Positions 1 through 6,888 of a stretch of DNA of 64,000 nucleotides are shown here, piece after piece (the stretch's first letter is position 1; each line of letters begins with the position of its first letter). This DNA is from Methylocystis rosea SV97 (GTDB lineage: Bacteria > Pseudomonadota > Alphaproteobacteria > Rhizobiales > Beijerinckiaceae): positions 2,117,923 to 2,181,922 of the forward strand of contig NZ_KB889963.1 in NCBI RefSeq assembly GCF_000372845.1, given 5' to 3'. The notes under the pieces are model-generated. The model was not told the DNA's origin and searched no databases. It worked only from the letters and a program-made list of their open reading frames with translations. The position numbers were made by a program, and so were the translations under genes.

Positions 1-993
1 ATGGCTGCGAAAGACGACAAAATTGTCATTCAGGGCGTCGAATTCAACAAAATCGGCGCGCGAACCGGCTATTGGCTCTATCCCGTCCATCCCGGCGAGC
101 TCATCGGCGTGACGCCGAACCGCCTGATGCGCGGGATCTCGAATTGGGTCGATGCACAAGACGTAGATCATATCTACCAAGTGCTAAGGCCAGGCCAGAT
201 ACGCGGCGCGTCTTGGCTGGCGCCGTCCATAACGGCATTGCGCGGTCTCGACGATGTCAACGAGGCGATCATCTGGCGCAAGCGCATCGAAGCCTGCATC
301 GGCCTCGTCATCCGCACGCCAGAGGCGCAAGGCGCGGCACCCATCCTCGGTCCGCAAAAGACGGACTCAAAAGGGCGTATAGAAGAGACCCTCTCGCCGG
401 GTAAATTACTGCGCACCGGCCCCGGCGAGGATGTGACGCCATTTCAGCCGTCGACGAGCGGCGATACGCTCGATTTCATCCGCTCGCAGCTCTTCGCGTT
501 CTCTGCCTCGATCGGCGTTCCATATTTCGCAGTCACAGGCGATCCCAGCCAAGCGAACTATTCGAGTCAGCGCGCGGCGATCGTCTCAGGCAATGTGCTG
601 ATCGACGTCGTTCAGTGGCTCGTCTTCGCGCCACGCGAGCGGCGCGCCTGGCGACGCGTCATGCTTCGCGAAGCAATTCTGAAGCGCGACCACCGCATTG
701 CGGAAGTTGGTTGCGAGCTCGCCATGCCGGTTCGGCCCTGGGTCGACCCGCTTAAGGAGATCATGGCGAAGGTCATGGAGATACGCGCCGGTTTGCAGGC
801 GCAACCCGATGCGCTCGCCGAACGCGGCGTGAACTGGGAGGAAGTCGTCGCCGAGATCGACGGCTTTCTCGGCGCGCTCGACTCGACGTCCTCGAAAGTC
901 GTTCTCGACACGGACCCGCGTCGGATCAATCACGCCGGAGCGCTGCAGATCCTGCAAGGCGCGCTCGGCGGCGCTGACGCCGCGAACAATTAA
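1..993 (+). CDS. Phage portal protein, lambda family (5' end missing)
   Basis: C-terminal 330 residues of a lambda-type portal. This protein forms the dodecameric ring at one capsid vertex through which DNA is packaged and to which the connector and tail bind. The stretch around residues 58-100, with the motif VLRPGQIRGASWLAP followed by a basic helix, is typical of the family. Lambda-type portals are about 500 residues, and the reading frame is open to the first base of the window, so the ATG at position 1 is probably internal and the gene starts to the left. The capsid gene follows after 17 bp, as in lambda-like head operons. Confidence 0.85.
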   Translation: MAAKDDKIVIQGVEFNKIGARTGYWLYPVHPGELIGVTPNRLMRGISNWVDAQDVDHIYQVLRPGQIRGASWLAPSITALRGLDDVNEAIIWRKRIEACIGLVIRTPEAQGAAPILGPQKTDSKGRIEETLSPGKLLRTGPGEDVTPFQPSTSGDTLDFIRSQLFAFSASIGVPYFAVTGDPSQANYSSQRAAIVSGNVLIDVVQWLVFAPRERRAWRRVMLREAILKRDHRIAEVGCELAMPVRPWVDPLKEIMAKVMEIRAGLQAQPDALAERGVNWEEVVAEIDGFLGALDSTSSKVVLDTDPRRINHAGALQILQGALGGADAANN

Positions 994-1010
994 AACTGAA
1001 AGGAAAGCCC

Positions 1011-3077
1011 ATGACGCGTTCATTGAACGCGCCGCCCGGTTTTCAGCCGGGCGGCAATCTCGCACGCGAGATGCGGTTCGAGACGTTAGCGTCCAGCTAT
1101 GACGAGTCCAGTCGGACAGTCGAGGCCGTATTCGCCGCCGGCTCTCCCGTGCGTCGCTGGGGTTACGTCGAAACTCTCAATATGGACCCGGCCGCAGTGG
1201 ATCTCTCGCGCGTGCAGGCTGGCCAATGCAAGGTTCTCGATTCGCACAACGCCTTCGCGATCGACGCCATACTTGGCGTTGTCGAGGAAGCCAGGATCGA
1301 GAATGGCCAACTCGTCGGCCGCGTTCGTTTCGCCGAGACCGAGGCGGGCCGCAAGGCTGAGGGAATGGTCGTTCGTGGGGAGCTAAGCGGATTCTCCATC
1401 GGCTACTCGATCAAACGCTGGGTTCTTATCAGCGAAGAGGAAACGGGCGAGCAGACGTGGCGCGCCGACGACTGGTCGCTCCTCGAAGTGACTCTCTGCG
1501 CCGTTCCCGCAGATCCCGCCGCGACGGTCCGGGCCGCCGCGACAAGCGGAACTCTTCCGGATCGTCAGCAACAGGAGATTGACGACATGACTCGTTCCGC
1601 CCAGCCGGCGGCCGCTGCGGCGGCCGTCGAAAACAGCAACGCTCCCACGCCCGCAGCTACTCCGACGCCGACGGAAACGCGCGCGGCGCCCGAGACGCCC
1701 GCCTCGACTCCGGCGACGGCTCCGGCTGAACGGTCCGAGGCCGCTCGCGCCACACCGGCGATTAATGCAGCCGACATTCGGGGCCTGCAGCGCCTCGCCG
1801 ATCTCGCTGGAGCGCGCCGCGACGTCGACGGCTGGATCGATGAGGGACTCTCTCGAGACTCCATTTTCGATCGACTCGGCGAACGCGCAGCGCGCCGGCA
1901 GGAGGCGACGGCCGCGATCACCGGGCCCTCGGCCCATGTCACACGCGACGAGGGCGATATCGTCCGACGCGCGGTCGAAAGCGCGCTCATTCTCCGCGCT
2001 GATCCGGAGGCCTTCCCAGTTAATACTGCGGAAGGGCGCGAGTCGCGCGAACTCGCCCGCAATTGGCGCGGATGCGACTCGGTCCTTGGCATGTTCTCTG
2101 ATTATGTGAGCGCGACGCAGGGCGTTTCATTGCGCCACCTCTCGAAGATGGAGCGCGCGACGCTGGCGCTCGGTCTACCCGACACTGGGCTCATGTCCCG
2201 TGCTGGTATGTCGACGTCCGACTTTTCCAACCTCATGGCAAACGTCGCGACGAAACGTCTGCGCGACGCCTATAGCGCGATTCCGCAGGCCTGGCGCCAG
2301 CTCGGCCGTCAATCGAATTCGCCGGACTTCAAGTCGAAATCGGTGGTGGCGCTGTCGTCGCAGCCGAGCTTCGAAAAAGTCGTGGAGGGCGCTGAGTTCA
2401 AATACGGCAAGTTCTCGGACGCCGGCGAAACATATGCGCTCGCGACGTACGGCAAAATCGTTCCGATCACGCGCCAGGCGCTGATCAATGACGATCTCGG
2501 CGCCTTCAACCGCTTGCCGAGCATGATGGGGCGTTCGGCGGCGGAACTCGAGAACCAGGTGGTCTGGGGAACCTTCTCGGCCAACGCCAATATGAGCGAT
2601 GGCGTGGCGCTGTTCCATGCCAATCACGCGAATCTCGGCACCGCCGGCGACGTGACCGAAACGACGCTCGCCGAAGCCGAGCAGCTCATGATGGAGCAGC
2701 TCGACGCGGCAGGACAGCCTTTCAATGGGCTCTTGCCGGTCTACCTGATCGTGACGCCGAAGAGGAAGGTTGCAGCGCAGAAGCTCCTAACCGCGGTTCA
2801 GGCGACGGCGACCTCCGGCGTCAACACCTTCGCCAATCGCTTGACCCTGATCGTGGAAGCCCGCCTGAAGCCGGCAGCGGGCGCGCAGCCGTGGTTCGTC
2901 CTTGGCGATTACAACGTGCTCGACACGTTCGAATATGCCTATCTCGACGGCCAGGAAGGCGTCTATGTCGAGCAGCGTGTCGGCTTCGAGATCGATGGTC
3001 TCGAAATCAAAGGCCGTCTCGACTTCGCGGCCAAATGGATCGATTGGCGCAACGCCGTTAAGAACGCCGGCAACTAA
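1011..3077 (+). CDS. Prohead protease / major capsid protein fusion
   Basis: The 688-residue protein joins two phage head functions. Residues 20-180 resemble the HK97-type prohead serine protease (His79 in DSHN, candidate Ser126/Ser129 in GELSGFSIGYS). This protease trims scaffold and capsid during maturation. An Ala/Pro/Thr-rich linker covers about residues 195-255. Residues 330-688 resemble the Mu gpT-like/HK97-fold major capsid protein. Fused protease-capsid proteins are known in annotated prophages. An internal ATG at 1587 (residue 193) is preceded by AGGAG nine bases upstream, so a separate capsid protein could also be made. An AAAGGAAAG ribosome site precedes 1011. Confidence 0.88.
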   Translation: MTRSLNAPPGFQPGGNLAREMRFETLASSYDESSRTVEAVFAAGSPVRRWGYVETLNMDPAAVDLSRVQAGQCKVLDSHNAFAIDAILGVVEEARIENGQLVGRVRFAETEAGRKAEGMVVRGELSGFSIGYSIKRWVLISEEETGEQTWRADDWSLLEVTLCAVPADPAATVRAAATSGTLPDRQQQEIDDMTRSAQPAAAAAAVENSNAPTPAATPTPTETRAAPETPASTPATAPAERSEAARATPAINAADIRGLQRLADLAGARRDVDGWIDEGLSRDSIFDRLGERAARRQEATAAITGPSAHVTRDEGDIVRRAVESALILRADPEAFPVNTAEGRESRELARNWRGCDSVLGMFSDYVSATQGVSLRHLSKMERATLALGLPDTGLMSRAGMSTSDFSNLMANVATKRLRDAYSAIPQAWRQLGRQSNSPDFKSKSVVALSSQPSFEKVVEGAEFKYGKFSDAGETYALATYGKIVPITRQALINDDLGAFNRLPSMMGRSAAELENQVVWGTFSANANMSDGVALFHANHANLGTAGDVTETTLAEAEQLMMEQLDAAGQPFNGLLPVYLIVTPKRKVAAQKLLTAVQATATSGVNTFANRLTLIVEARLKPAAGAQPWFVLGDYNVLDTFEYAYLDGQEGVYVEQRVGFEIDGLEIKGRLDFAAKWIDWRNAVKNAGN

Positions 3078-3170
3078 CTGCAAGCACCGCGCGCGCCAAT
3101 CTCGGTGCGCGCGAACTCCTTTTGCGCGCGATCGGGCGGCGCGCTTTCCCTCACATAGAAGGCATGCATC

Positions 3171-3503
3171 ATGGCGACCAGCTTCATTCAATCTGGCGAA
3201 GCAGTGGAATTCGCGGCCCCCTATGCCGTCGCGTCTGGCGCGGGAGCGCTCATCGGCGCAATCTTCGGCGTCGCACAGACGACTCTAGGCAATGGCGAGC
3301 GCGGCGCATTTCAGCTTTGCGGCGTCTGGGAGCTCGCAAAAAACTCGGCGGAGGCCTGGACCGAGGGCGCGAAGATCTATTGGGACAACACCAATAAGCG
3401 CTGCACGACGACCGCATCTGGCAACACGCTGATCGGCGTCGCGACGGAGGCGGCGGCGAATCCGTCCAGCGTCGGCCGCGTGCGACTCGGGATCGTCGCT
3501 TAA
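3171..3503 (+). CDS. DUF2190 family capsid decoration-like protein
   Basis: A 110-residue protein matching the DUF2190 pattern: small and beta-rich, with an early FIQSGEAVEF strand, a central YWDNTNKRCTTT segment and a late IGVATEAA segment. Members sit directly after the major capsid gene in many siphophages and are thought to stabilise or decorate the shell. Its place between capsid and connector genes supports this. The ATG at 3171 is preceded by a weak AGAAGG motif. Confidence 0.75.
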   Translation: MATSFIQSGEAVEFAAPYAVASGAGALIGAIFGVAQTTLGNGERGAFQLCGVWELAKNSAEAWTEGAKIYWDNTNKRCTTTASGNTLIGVATEAAANPSSVGRVRLGIVA

Positions 3504-3509
3504 CACGTT

Positions 3510-3845
3510 ATGCCTTCGCCCTTCGACGCATCGGCGGCGCGGACGCTGCAGAGCGTCTTCGCCAGATTCGGGACGCCGGCGAGCTATGTCTCGCCCGATC
3601 TCGTCACGACCGATTGCCGCATCGTCGTCAACAGCGCCGATGAGGTCGTTGCGCTCGGCAATGTGCCGATCGTCGCCGGGCGAATGATCGTCGAGGTTCG
3701 CGCTTCCGAGATCGCTGCGCCGTCGAAGGGCGGAGCCTTCATCGCCGACAACCGGGAATTCAAGATCGTCGGCGCGCCGCGGCACGAGGATCCTTCCGGC
3801 CTCGTGTGGACCTGCATGTGCGATCCACAGCCATGTCTCTCCTGA
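3510..3845 (+). CDS. Head-tail joining protein (gpFII-like)
   Basis: This 111-residue beta-rich protein lies where lambda carries FII, the joining protein that completes the head neck and receives the tail. The C-terminal half (residues 70-105, with NREFKIVGAPRHEDPSGLVWTC) resembles the small-barrel connectors in which a measured feature of a new capsid is followed by a short acidic loop. The call rests on size, position and this pattern rather than a sure family match. Its last codons overlap the next gene by 13 bp, which suggests translational coupling. Confidence 0.6.
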   Translation: MPSPFDASAARTLQSVFARFGTPASYVSPDLVTTDCRIVVNSADEVVALGNVPIVAGRMIVEVRASEIAAPSKGGAFIADNREFKIVGAPRHEDPSGLVWTCMCDPQPCLS

Positions 3846-4489
3846 AACTCGACGTCGATAGAAACGCGGTGTCGCGCGCGCTCGAGGAAGAGCGCGTGGG
3901 CCTGGCGCGCCGGGTGCGCGTCGCGACGGAAAAGGCGGGGCGCGAGCTCCTGGTCGAGCCGCTCCGCGCCATGACGCGCGAAGCGTTCGACTCGCGCAAG
4001 CTCCCGACGACCTGGCGTGCCAGGCTCTATCCGGAAGAGGCGCGTCACACGCTGACGCCAGCCTTCTTCGCCTTCTCGAAAGCGCCGGCGATCATGACGG
4101 CGTTCGAAAACGACGCGACGATTCAGCCGCTCGCGGGGAAGAAATATCTCTGGATTCCGACCGAGAATGTGCCGCGCGGGCGCGGCGGCAAGCGCCTCTC
4201 GCCCCGCGAAGTCATGGCCCGCGTCGGGAAGTTCCGGTTCATTCCGCTCAAGAATGGCGGCTTCCTAGCGGTTGCGCAGGCGGCGCGCGGATCTCGGCGA
4301 GCTCACCGCCGGGGCGGCGCGCGAACGCCGACGATCGGCGGCGCGAAGAACGGCAAGGGCGAAGGCGTCGCTTTCTTCGTGCTCAAGAAACAAGTGCGGT
4401 TGCGCAAGCGTCTCGACATTGCGGGGATCGCCGATCGCGCCGGCGCAAAATACAGCGCGGTCTACCAGCGCGCGGCGAACGGTTCATGA
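3833..4489 (+). CDS. Phage neck/tail completion protein, DUF6441-like
   Basis: A basic 218-residue protein in the connector block. It starts at the ATG at 3833, inside the end of the previous gene, with the sequence MSLLKLDVDRN. The frame is open further upstream, but 3833 fits the overlapping layout. It has a long N-terminal helix and a middle part with W and Y residues (RLYPEEARHTLTPAFFAF, KKYLWIPTENVP). This resembles a family of alphaproteobacterial prophage proteins annotated as DUF6441, sitting where minor tail protein Z is found in lambda. Function is inferred from position. The stop overlaps the next start (ATGA at 4486). Confidence 0.6.
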   Translation: MSLLKLDVDRNAVSRALEEERVGLARRVRVATEKAGRELLVEPLRAMTREAFDSRKLPTTWRARLYPEEARHTLTPAFFAFSKAPAIMTAFENDATIQPLAGKKYLWIPTENVPRGRGGKRLSPREVMARVGKFRFIPLKNGGFLAVAQAARGSRRAHRRGGARTPTIGGAKNGKGEGVAFFVLKKQVRLRKRLDIAGIADRAGAKYSAVYQRAANGS

Positions 4490-4950
4490 GCTCGAAGACG
4501 GAAGCCGCGATGCTCGCCCTCCTGGCGGCGTTGAAGGCCTCCGGCGCTCTCCCGGAAGCGCGCCGAAGTCCTGTTTTCGACGGCGTCTTCGAAGGCCTCG
4601 ACGCCTGCACGCCGCAATTCTCGGCGGTTCTGGCGCTGCTCGATGGTGACATCGTGCAAGACGTCCCGGTCGGCTACGGACCGGACGGGCCGTCCCATCA
4701 TGAAATCGTGCGCAAGGCCGAGATCGAATTCTATGTCGCCGGGCCTGAGGGCGACGCGTTGAACGCGGCCTTCGATGCGGGCCTGCAGGCGATCTATGAC
4801 GCGATCGCCGCCTCCTACACGCTCGGCGGCGTCGTCGACAGCGCCGATGCGGAGCCTCCCGAACTTGGCGTCGAGCGCGCCGGATCTCGCGCGGCGCGCA
4901 CGGCGCTGATCCGCGTCGCGCTCACTTACGTTTCCACGAGGAGCTACTGA
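4486..4950 (+). CDS. Tail terminator-like protein (gpU position)
   Basis: A 154-residue acidic protein placed between the connector genes and the tail tube, where lambda has gpU, the ring that caps the tail tube and joins it to the head. The central part (residues 50-105), VPVGYGPDGPSHHEIVRKAEIEFYVAG, reads like a gpU-type strand-helix core, and the C-terminal LIRVALTYVSTRSY strand closes the fold. It starts at an ATGA overlap with the preceding stop. The name rests on synteny more than on motif identity. Confidence 0.55.
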   Translation: MSSKTEAAMLALLAALKASGALPEARRSPVFDGVFEGLDACTPQFSAVLALLDGDIVQDVPVGYGPDGPSHHEIVRKAEIEFYVAGPEGDALNAAFDAGLQAIYDAIAASYTLGGVVDSADAEPPELGVERAGSRAARTALIRVALTYVSTRSY

Positions 4951-4952
4951 AC

Positions 4953-5153
4953 ATGGCCGAGAAACCTTCCCCGGCGTCGGAGCCATCCGCGCCGGAGCCG
5001 ACGCATCTCGTGGTCATCGAGGCGACGGGCGACTATCAGCGCGGCGCGATCGTCCCGAATGCGCCGGACATCGCCAAAAGTCTTGCCGGCAAGTGCCGTC
5101 CCGCCACGCAACAGGATCTCGGCGTCGCCGGGATCATGACCGGAAAGGCTTGA
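4953..5153 (+). CDS. Small phage protein, unknown function
   Basis: A 66-residue protein with a Pro/Ala/Glu-rich first third, then VVIEATGDYQRGAIVPNAPDIAKSLAGK in two parts, resembling small tail-operon proteins with a short beta barrel. No family is recognised. It sits 2 bp after the tail terminator-like gene and 4 bp before the tail tube gene, so it is almost certainly co-translated with them. GAGGAG precedes the ATG. Confidence 0.6.
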   Translation: MAEKPSPASEPSAPEPTHLVVIEATGDYQRGAIVPNAPDIAKSLAGKCRPATQQDLGVAGIMTGKA

Positions 5154-5157
5154 GAAG

Positions 5158-6123
5158 ATGAGCACGGCTTCGATTGCGCTAGGCCAGGTCGCGCGCCTGG
5201 CGTTCAAGGACGAATCCGGCGCCTATGGAACGCCGGCGAGCGGGAACTATCAGTACGGCTTCTATTACAAATCGTCGCTGCGCGAGACGAAGCCGATCGA
5301 GGCCGATCCGATCATCGGCGCGGGCTACAACAATTTCCGCGACGCGACGCCGCCCGCGCCGGCGTTGTCCGAACATGGCGGTTCGCTCGAACTGCCGGTC
5401 TGCCTCAATCAGATAGGCGACTGGCTGAAGCTCCTTCTCGGCGCGCCGCAGACGTCGGGCGCCACGAACTTCGTACACGCCTTCACGTCCGGCGCGCTGA
5501 CGCTGCCGACGCGCACGATCGAGCTCAATCCGATCGCCGGCGACTTCCGCCAGCACGTCTCCTGCGCGGCGAAGAGCTTCTCCTTCGACGTCGCCGACGC
5601 CAATGGCTACCAGCGCGCGACGTTGGATCTCCTCGGCCAGGGCGAGAACCTGCTCGGATCATCCGGCGCCGGCACGCCCACGGCGGCCCGCGCCTATGAT
5701 CCGGTCAAGGCGACGGGCGGCGCGGTGCTGTTCGGCGGCGTCGCGGTCGGCGTGCTGCTCTCAGCGAAATTCCAGTACGAGACCGGCCTGTCGCAGGATC
5801 GCTATGTCGACGCGTCGGCGAAGTTCGGCGCGTCGATCCTCGCCGAACAGGCGAGCCTCACCGGCGAACTGCGGGTGCGCTACACCTCGGCCGCCTTCGA
5901 CACGGCTGCGGTAAACGAGACCGACCAGTCGCTCGAGTTCAACTTCGTCAAGAGCGCGAACAACTCCCTGACGTTCCTTGCGCCGGCGACGCGCCTCGCG
6001 CGCGCGGGCGTCGCGATCGAGGGGCCGGGCGGCATCGAGCAGACGATCTCGTTCCGCTGCGCCCAGACCGCCGGCGCGCCGATGCTCACCGCCACTCTCA
6101 AGAACCAAATAGCGAGCTATTGA
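5158..6123 (+). CDS. Major tail tube protein
   Basis: A 321-residue protein in the tail tube position, directly upstream of the tail chaperone and tape measure genes. Hexameric rings of this protein stack around the tape measure to form the conduit for DNA. The sequence fits the phage tail tube families of alphaproteobacterial prophages: Gly/Ala/Ser/Thr-rich beta strands, an N-terminal region with YGTPASGNYQYGFYYKSS, and a repeated barrel-like second half. The stop overlaps the ATG of the chaperone gene (TGATG at 6121-6125), the expected tube-to-chaperone coupling. Confidence 0.75.
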   Translation: MSTASIALGQVARLAFKDESGAYGTPASGNYQYGFYYKSSLRETKPIEADPIIGAGYNNFRDATPPAPALSEHGGSLELPVCLNQIGDWLKLLLGAPQTSGATNFVHAFTSGALTLPTRTIELNPIAGDFRQHVSCAAKSFSFDVADANGYQRATLDLLGQGENLLGSSGAGTPTAARAYDPVKATGGAVLFGGVAVGVLLSAKFQYETGLSQDRYVDASAKFGASILAEQASLTGELRVRYTSAAFDTAAVNETDQSLEFNFVKSANNSLTFLAPATRLARAGVAIEGPGGIEQTISFRCAQTAGAPMLTATLKNQIASY

Positions 6124-6608
6124 TGATCAGGATCGGCAAACCCAAGAGCGATCAGCGCCTGCCGCTTGGGCCCGGCGCCTGGCTTACCTATCGCGAGGCG
6201 ACGAGCGTCGATCGCGAAGCCGCGTATCGCAACGCGCGTGAGTTCTTCAAGGCCGTCAAATTGGGCGCCAAGGCGCTCGCCGACTTTGGTCTCGATATCG
6301 GCGACGCGAAGGCGCTCGAAGCGGATGAAGCGCTGTCCTCCGGCGTCTCGCTGCTCGTGTTCAACGTCGAGCTCTTCATGCGCTGCGTCTCGCACTGGGA
6401 CGGGATCGGCGACGAGAACGGCGTGCCGCTGCCGCTCACGCGCGAAAACGTCGCTAGCCTCCTCAAGGATCCGGCGCTCTATGAGCTCATCTCGAGCGTT
6501 TTGACCGCGCGGCTTGTGACGCTGGACCAGGAGGGAAACGGATCAGCGCCCTCGCCGAATGGCGCGCCGGCGGGGGCGCGGCCTACTGCAGAGCCTGCCG
6601 CGAACTAG
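6123..6608 (+). CDS. Tail assembly chaperone, zero-frame product (gpG-like)
   Basis: The zero-frame product is 161 residues and corresponds to lambda gpG, which binds the tape measure protein and recruits tail tube subunits. It is acidic and helical, and its last 25 residues are low-complexity (Pro/Ala/Gly/Asn). This suits a gene whose 3' end overlaps another frame. The start is the ATG at 6123, overlapping the tail tube stop; a TTG lies one codon upstream. A canonical slippery site at 6533-6539 lies in this frame 75 bp before the stop, so a fraction of ribosomes should produce a longer G-T-like protein. Confidence 0.8.
   Translation: MIRIGKPKSDQRLPLGPGAWLTYREATSVDREAAYRNAREFFKAVKLGAKALADFGLDIGDAKALEADEALSSGVSLLVFNVELFMRCVSHWDGIGDENGVPLPLTRENVASLLKDPALYELISSVLTARLVTLDQEGNGSAPSPNGAPAGARPTAEPAAN
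6533..6579 (+). promoter_or_regulatory. Programmed -1 ribosomal frameshift signal
   Basis: The heptamer GGGAAAC at 6533-6539 is phased as G GGA AAC in the chaperone frame. After a 6-nt spacer, GCGCCCTCGCCG (6546-6557) can pair with CGGCGGGGGCGC (6568-6579) over 12 bp with a single G-U pair and a 10-nt loop. This is the slippery site, spacer and stem layout of the lambda G/GT signal, whose heptamer is GGGAAAG. Confidence 0.88.
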
Positions 6609-6886
6609 GCTCACCCTGCGCCAGAGGTCGGCCATCCGCCGACGGCAGAATGTGCCCGGAGCACGAGCACGCGCCGCAGAGCGTCGAAGGGGCGGCGGCG
6701 CTGCGCGCCAGCCTCGCGCCGGGCGCAGTGAAGCGCGGCGGATTCACCGGGCAGATCGTCGGCCTCGACTTTGGGCTGGCTTGGCTCCTCGCCCCGCAGG
6801 ACTGCGATCGCGACTCATTCATGGATCTTCTTCTCATCGCCGAGCAAGGCTGCCTTGCCGGCGTCGCCAAACTTAGGACGGACTGA
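6539..6886 (+). CDS. Tail assembly chaperone, -1 frame extension (gpT-like)
   Basis: Reading resumes at CGG (6539) after the slip and runs 115 codons to TGA at 6884-6886, giving a 254-residue fusion with the 139 residues decoded before the slip. The extension is protein-like: RISALAEWRAGG, then four spaced cysteines (YCRAC, SPC, MCPEH) that could bind a metal, then a hydrophobic helical end (IVGLDFGLAWLLAP). It resembles the GT-type second chaperone (DUF1799-like) that links the complex to the tube. The frame has no convincing start of its own except ATG 6650 with no good ribosome site. It ends 2 bp before the tape measure ATG. Confidence 0.75.
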   Translation, partial: RISALAEWRAGGGAAYCRACRELGSPCARGRPSADGRMCPEHEHAPQSVEGAAALRASLAPGAVKRGGFTGQIVGLDFGLAWLLAPQDCDRDSFMDLLLIAEQGCLAGVAKLRTD

Positions 6887-6888
6887 CC

